10,205 bases of DNA from Ruminiclostridium sp. (lineage in GTDB: Bacteria > Bacillota > Clostridia > DSM-8532): positions 27,881 to 38,085 of the forward strand of contig DOHN01000184.1 in NCBI GenBank assembly GCA_003535195.1. Direction: 5' to 3'. The notes beneath the pieces were generated by a model. The model saw only the letters and a program-made list of their open reading frames with translations, had not been told where the DNA came from and did not search any database. Shown here one piece after another: positions 7,279 through 10,205 of this stretch. Within the stretch, counting starts at the first letter, position 1. Each line of letters opens with the position of its first letter. Position numbers and translations under genes: made by a program.

Positions 7279-8373
7279 TCAATCTCCAAAATTAACACCC
7301 ATGCTCCGCGCAATTTTTACCAGTTCACCCTCAATAGGAACAAACCTGCCCTTGCCGGCAACCTCGGCCAGATCAACAGAAGCCAACTCATTATTTACAA
7401 TGCTTGTCATTCTGTTAAAGTCCCCTTCGGCCGCCATATTGACAGCGTGTACGCCCAGCCGCGTAGTAAGAAGCCTGTCAAAAGGCGAAGGCTCACCGCC
7501 CCTTTGAAGATATCCCAGCACTGTCACACGGGCTTCCAGGTTTATCAGCTTCTCAAGTTCTATGGCAATCTGACTTCCGACGCTGTTCAGTCTCTGCTTG
7601 TCATAATCGGCGCTGCTGCTGTCCTTATTGACATGGGCCGCTCCAACCGGTCTGCAGCCGTCCGCAACGCATATGATACTGAAGTTTTTGCCCCCGTTCT
7701 TCCTTGCCAGTACACTTCTGGCGATGGAGTTTATATCATAGGGTATCTCGGGTATCAGTATAATATCCGCTCCGCCTGCAATACCGGATTCCAGGGCTAC
7801 CCATCCTGCACGCCGCCCCGTCACCTCAAGAATCATAATACGGTGATGGGATTCAGCGGTGGAATGCAGCTTGTCAAGCGCTTGGGTGGCCGTATCCACT
7901 GCCGTAAGGAATCCGAAGGATTGGTCGGTGCCAGGCACATCATTTTCAATGGTTTTCGGTACTGAAATAATCTGAATACCTTTCTTGGAAAGCTTATAAG
8001 CGGCCGTTATGGTATTAATGCCTCCAATGGTAATCAGGCAGTCAATATCATGCATTTTAAGGGTATCGACAATACGGTCGCTCATATCTTTTTCAATCTT
8101 TTCACCATCCTGATCCGTTAAAACATTAAACGGATCATAGCTGTTTGTCGTACCCAGAATGGTTCCGCCCTTGTCAAGAAGCCCTGAAACATCATTTGGT
8201 CCAAGCTTCATAAAACGATTGGAGACCAGTCCTAAATAACCATCTTTAAAACCGATCACTTCAAATTCATATTTATTAACGGCTGTTTTTACAATCGCTC
8301 TGATCACTGAATTCAAGCCGGGGCAATCACCGCCCCCTGTCATGATACCAATTTTTCCTTTTGTTCTGCTCAT
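7279..8373 (-). CDS. 6-phosphofructokinase family protein with altered active-site motifs
   Basis: This 364-residue protein is a clear PfkA-superfamily member of the group with GGGDCPGLN at the N-terminus (13-21) and GGTILGTTN (69-77). It also has the AESHHRIMILEV and ESGIAGGAD segments and the VLGYLQRGGEPSPFDR motif (285-300). The expected role is phosphorylation of fructose 6-phosphate to the 1,6-bisphosphate in glycolysis. Several key positions differ from the family: the GGDG metal site reads GGIN (117-120), the catalytic TIDND reads TIEND (141-145), and EVMGR reads EVTGR (183-187). The lysine before TIEND (K140) is common to PPi-using and some ATP-using forms, so the phosphate donor cannot be assigned. 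The ATG has an AAAGGTG site upstream. It could be a divergent kinase, a paralogue with another sugar substrate, or a regulatory pseudo-enzyme. Confidence 0.85.
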   Translation of the reverse strand: MSRTKGKIGIMTGGGDCPGLNSVIRAIVKTAVNKYEFEVIGFKDGYLGLVSNRFMKLGPNDVSGLLDKGGTILGTTNSYDPFNVLTDQDGEKIEKDMSDRIVDTLKMHDIDCLITIGGINTITAAYKLSKKGIQIISVPKTIENDVPGTDQSFGFLTAVDTATQALDKLHSTAESHHRIMILEVTGRRAGWVALESGIAGGADIILIPEIPYDINSIARSVLARKNGGKNFSIICVADGCRPVGAAHVNKDSSSADYDKQRLNSVGSQIAIELEKLINLEARVTVLGYLQRGGEPSPFDRLLTTRLGVHAVNMAAEGDFNRMTSIVNNELASVDLAEVAGKGRFVPIEGELVKIARSMGVNFGD

Positions 8374-8444
8374 ATTTTCACCTTTCTTTCTATTGCTCGG
8401 CAGTCCATAACCGGTGAAGGATGTAAAATCTAAGGCAAAGACTT

Positions 8445-8936
8445 TTAACTTATATCATGAAGGTGCCCCTGCCATTGCATCCCTTGAAACCCATGCTGTC
8501 TTAATGCCTCATAAAGCACGATGGCCACTGAATTTGAGAGATTCAGGGACCGGATGGCATCCAGCATGGGAATACGTATGCAGTCTTCGTAATGTTCCTG
8601 TAAAAGCGGCTCCGGCAACCCCTTTGTCTCCTTGCCAAACAGAATAAAGCAGTTTTCCGGATAATCCACCTCATGATAGGCCTTCTGTGCCTTTGTGGAA
8701 CTGTAGCGAAAAATCGCACCGGGATGTTTTGCAAAAAAATGCTCTAAATTATCATAATATATAACGTTTACAAGCTTCCAATAATCCAGGCCGGCCCTTT
8801 TTAAGTACCGGTCTTCCATAGAAAAACCCAACGGTCCCACCAGATGAAGTACAGCCCCGGTAGCCGCGCAGGTACGGGCAATGTTTCCGGTATTCTGAGG
8901 GATTTCAGGTTCTACTAATACAATATTAATTTTCAC
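8445..8936 (-). CDS. trmL: tRNA (cytidine/uridine(34)-2'-O)-methyltransferase TrmL
   Basis: TrmL uses S-adenosylmethionine to methylate the 2'-O of the wobble nucleotide in certain leucine tRNAs. The 163-residue length is typical of this minimal SPOUT (trefoil-knot) methyltransferase. Motifs are PEIPQNTGNIARTCAATGA (10-28), the LVGPLGF segment, the ILFGKETKGLPE motif, and the knot segment IPMLDAIRSLNLSNSVAIVLYE near the C-terminus. The start codon is GTG, preceded by a GGAGAA site 6 bases upstream. It lies 40 bases after cheX and 71 bases before the phosphofructokinase gene on the same strand. No promoter or terminator was convincing in either gap. Confidence 0.94.
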   Translation of the reverse strand: MKINIVLVEPEIPQNTGNIARTCAATGAVLHLVGPLGFSMEDRYLKRAGLDYWKLVNVIYYDNLEHFFAKHPGAIFRYSSTKAQKAYHEVDYPENCFILFGKETKGLPEPLLQEHYEDCIRIPMLDAIRSLNLSNSVAIVLYEALRQHGFQGMQWQGHLHDIS

Positions 8937-8958
8937 AGTATTTCTCCGTCAAGCATAA

Positions 8959-8995
8959 ATCCATAGAATTTTATTGCTATTTGGATTCTATGGAT
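8959..8995 (-). repeat. Perfect 11-bp inverted repeat across the cheX stop codon
   Basis: ATCCATAGAAT at 8959-8969 is the exact reverse complement of ATTCTATGGAT at 8985-8995, with a 15-base spacer that includes the cheX stop codon (8977-8979). As RNA on the - strand it would form an AU-rich stem-loop between the cheX and trmL reading frames. It is followed by only a short T-rich stretch, so it is not a typical terminator. It may affect mRNA stability or relative expression, or may be chance. Confidence 0.6.
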
Positions 8996-9444
8996 ACGTC
9001 AATCTCCATTGTATCACCTTTGCCCAGTTCCAATGGGACACAGATAGTGCTCATATTAGCGGGGGTAATGGTAAGATTTTCACCCATTAACAGGGAGGGC
9101 GGTGTAATTTCTATGCCGATTCCCCTGCTGGCCAGCAAGGTAGCAGTATTGCCCATAATCATGTTGGCTAGTTCTGAAATAGCGCTTTTAGATATTTCGT
9201 CAAATTCGGCCAGGGCCATGCCCCCCATCATAGACGATGCCACGGAAAGGGCGGATTTTTTTGAAAGTGAGATCACTACCTGGCCTCGTATTGTCCCTGT
9301 CAATCCGACTATAACTGCAACATTGTCGCTGGCAAACGGTGCTTTTCTTATATAGACCTGCCCTAAACCCGGCTTGATTCCTGTCATTGTGGTCAGAACC
9401 GACTGACTGGCCTCAATAAACGGATTTATGTATTCTACATTCAT
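8977..9444 (-). CDS. cheX: CheX-like chemotaxis protein (CheY-P phosphatase family)
   Basis: This 155-residue protein belongs to the CheC/CheX/FliY phosphatase family, which dephosphorylates the response regulator CheY. The opening VEYINPFIEASQSVL is typical of CheX. The catalytic helix is visible as SELANMIMGN (90-99), with the acidic E91 and the N94 that the family uses to position the attacking water. Only one such motif is present, as in CheX; CheC has two. The start was set at the ATG opening MNVEY, which follows a GAGGAGAAG ribosome binding site; a start seven codons upstream would overlap that site. No other chemotaxis or flagellar gene lies in the window, so whether its partner is CheY or another receiver protein is unknown. 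Confidence 0.88.
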   Translation of the reverse strand: MNVEYINPFIEASQSVLTTMTGIKPGLGQVYIRKAPFASDNVAVIVGLTGTIRGQVVISLSKKSALSVASSMMGGMALAEFDEISKSAISELANMIMGNTATLLASRGIGIEITPPSLLMGENLTITPANMSTICVPLELGKGDTMEIDVSIESK

Positions 9445-9501
9445 ATGTCTTCTCCTCATTTGCAAAAAATTCTACTAAAAAGCTCGGTCATTTCTAAATT
9501 G

Positions 9502-10205
9502 CTAGGATGTCCCCTTTGATTTGTCCACCCTTCTATATTCAAAAATCTTTCTGATTATATTTTTTCTGATTTTAACCGCTTTCTCAGGGCAAAATTCATG
9601 ACAGCACAAACAGCTGATACATTTATTATAATTAATAGATAATTTTTTATCCTCACCCCTGGTAATTGCTTTGGGCGGACAAACCTCCATACATTTTCCG
9701 CAGGCCACGCATTTCGTTTGCAGTATTTCAGGCCTGGGCCGCACCTTGCTCTTCAAAAAGCCCAGTATCTTATAGCGTTCCAGCGGCCTGATATGCTTAA
9801 GAGCCGGAACATCAAATTCATCGGGCTTAATAGTTTCCAAATCAGCCCCGACAAACTCAACCTGATCGCTTTGAAACAGTCCGCGCTCTTCCGCCATTTT
9901 AAGCACGGGAACCGATTTGTAATCCAGGCCAATCAACTGAAGAGCAGCATAATCACAGGCAAAGGCATCCTGCGAAGCTAAAATCGCGCCCAAATATTTG
10001 GGGATACCAGCACTGGGACCGTCCCCCTCCATGGCAGTAATTCCGTCTATAATGTTCAGCTGTGGTTTAGCTGCTAAATATATATCAATAAGGCTATCGG
10101 CAAAACGGTCATAATCGTTTAACCTTAAATGAAAGTCCGCTTTTTCGATTCCGGGAATGGAACCAAACATATTTTTTACAGCCCCGGTATAAACCATAAT
10201 GCCAT
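9502..10205 (-). CDS. DUF362 protein with C-terminal double 4Fe-4S ferredoxin domain (5' end outside window)
   Basis: The reading frame is open to the window edge, so the N-terminus is missing and the ATG at 10197 is probably internal. The TGAVKNMFGSIPG segment just after it is a conserved internal part of DUF362. About 235 residues are visible. The first 150 or so complete a DUF362 domain, with DGITAMEGDGPSAG (visible residues 51-64) as another conserved stretch. Two ferredoxin-type motifs follow, counted from the ATG at 10197: cysteines 163, 166, 169, 173 and 193, 196, 199, 203. Each can ligate one [4Fe-4S] cluster. The tail is basic. The family is common in anaerobes and its substrate is unknown; an electron-transfer role is inferred. 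It ends 57 bases before cheX on the same strand. Confidence 0.88.
   Translation of the reverse strand, partial: GIMVYTGAVKNMFGSIPGIEKADFHLRLNDYDRFADSLIDIYLAAKPQLNIIDGITAMEGDGPSAGIPKYLGAILASQDAFACDYAALQLIGLDYKSVPVLKMAEERGLFQSDQVEFVGADLETIKPDEFDVPALKHIRPLERYKILGFLKSKVRPRPEILQTKCVACGKCMEVCPPKAITRGEDKKLSINYNKCISCLCCHEFCPEKAVKIRKNIIRKIFEYRRVDKSKGTS

Noticed and set aside
7447..7965. A 172-codon + strand frame opposite the phosphofructokinase gene.
   Set aside because: Overlaps a conserved coding region completely and resembles no protein family I know.
9445..9501. Possible promoter before cheX (TTAGAA, 17 bases, TAGAAT).
   Set aside because: The -10 is good but the -35 matches only about half the consensus; the region is AT-rich and such matches are expected by chance.

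Overview
The window reads as a chromosomal housekeeping segment of an anaerobic, spore-former-like Bacillota, most likely class Clostridia. The basis is: moderate base composition (judged by eye, not counted), strong GGAGG-type ribosome binding sites, tightly packed co-directional genes, a Bacillus-type PurF with four cysteines for an iron-sulfur cluster, a small DUF1540 cysteine protein, and a DUF362 protein with two ferredoxin-like clusters. No rRNA, tRNA, CRISPR array, insertion sequence or phage gene is visible.

Layout. One gene is on the + strand: a ZIP-family metal transporter (111-911). Everything else is on the - strand. A strong hairpin at 905-948 has a T-run on both sides, so it can terminate the transporter and the long - strand transcript that converges on it. 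Read in the - direction from the right edge, the genes are: a DUF362/ferredoxin protein cut by the window end (9502-10205), a CheX-like CheY-P phosphatase (8977-9444), tRNA methyltransferase TrmL (8445-8936), a 6-phosphofructokinase homologue with altered active-site motifs (7279-8373), and a DUF2156 protein (6341-7252). Next comes a promoter that overlaps the DUF2156 stop codon, followed by a leader with an intrinsic-terminator hairpin. The purine operon purE-purF-purM-purN-purD (6169 down to 1253) follows, then a 52-residue DUF1540 protein (1016-1174).

How the genes work together. The five pur genes cover steps 1 (PurF), 2 (PurD), 3 (PurN), 5 (PurM) and 6 (PurE) of de novo IMP synthesis. 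They are packed with gaps of 2-40 bases or overlaps. purC and purH, which I recall lying between purE and purF and between purN and purD in many clostridia, are absent here, as are purK, purB and purQLS. The genes right of the pur operon are a mixed set with no obvious shared pathway.

The points most worth a second look are the phosphofructokinase homologue, whose Mg-binding Asp and catalytic Asp motifs read GGIN and TIEND, and the possible attenuator in the purE leader. I did not find a convincing new multi-gene system; most of the window is ordinary core metabolism.
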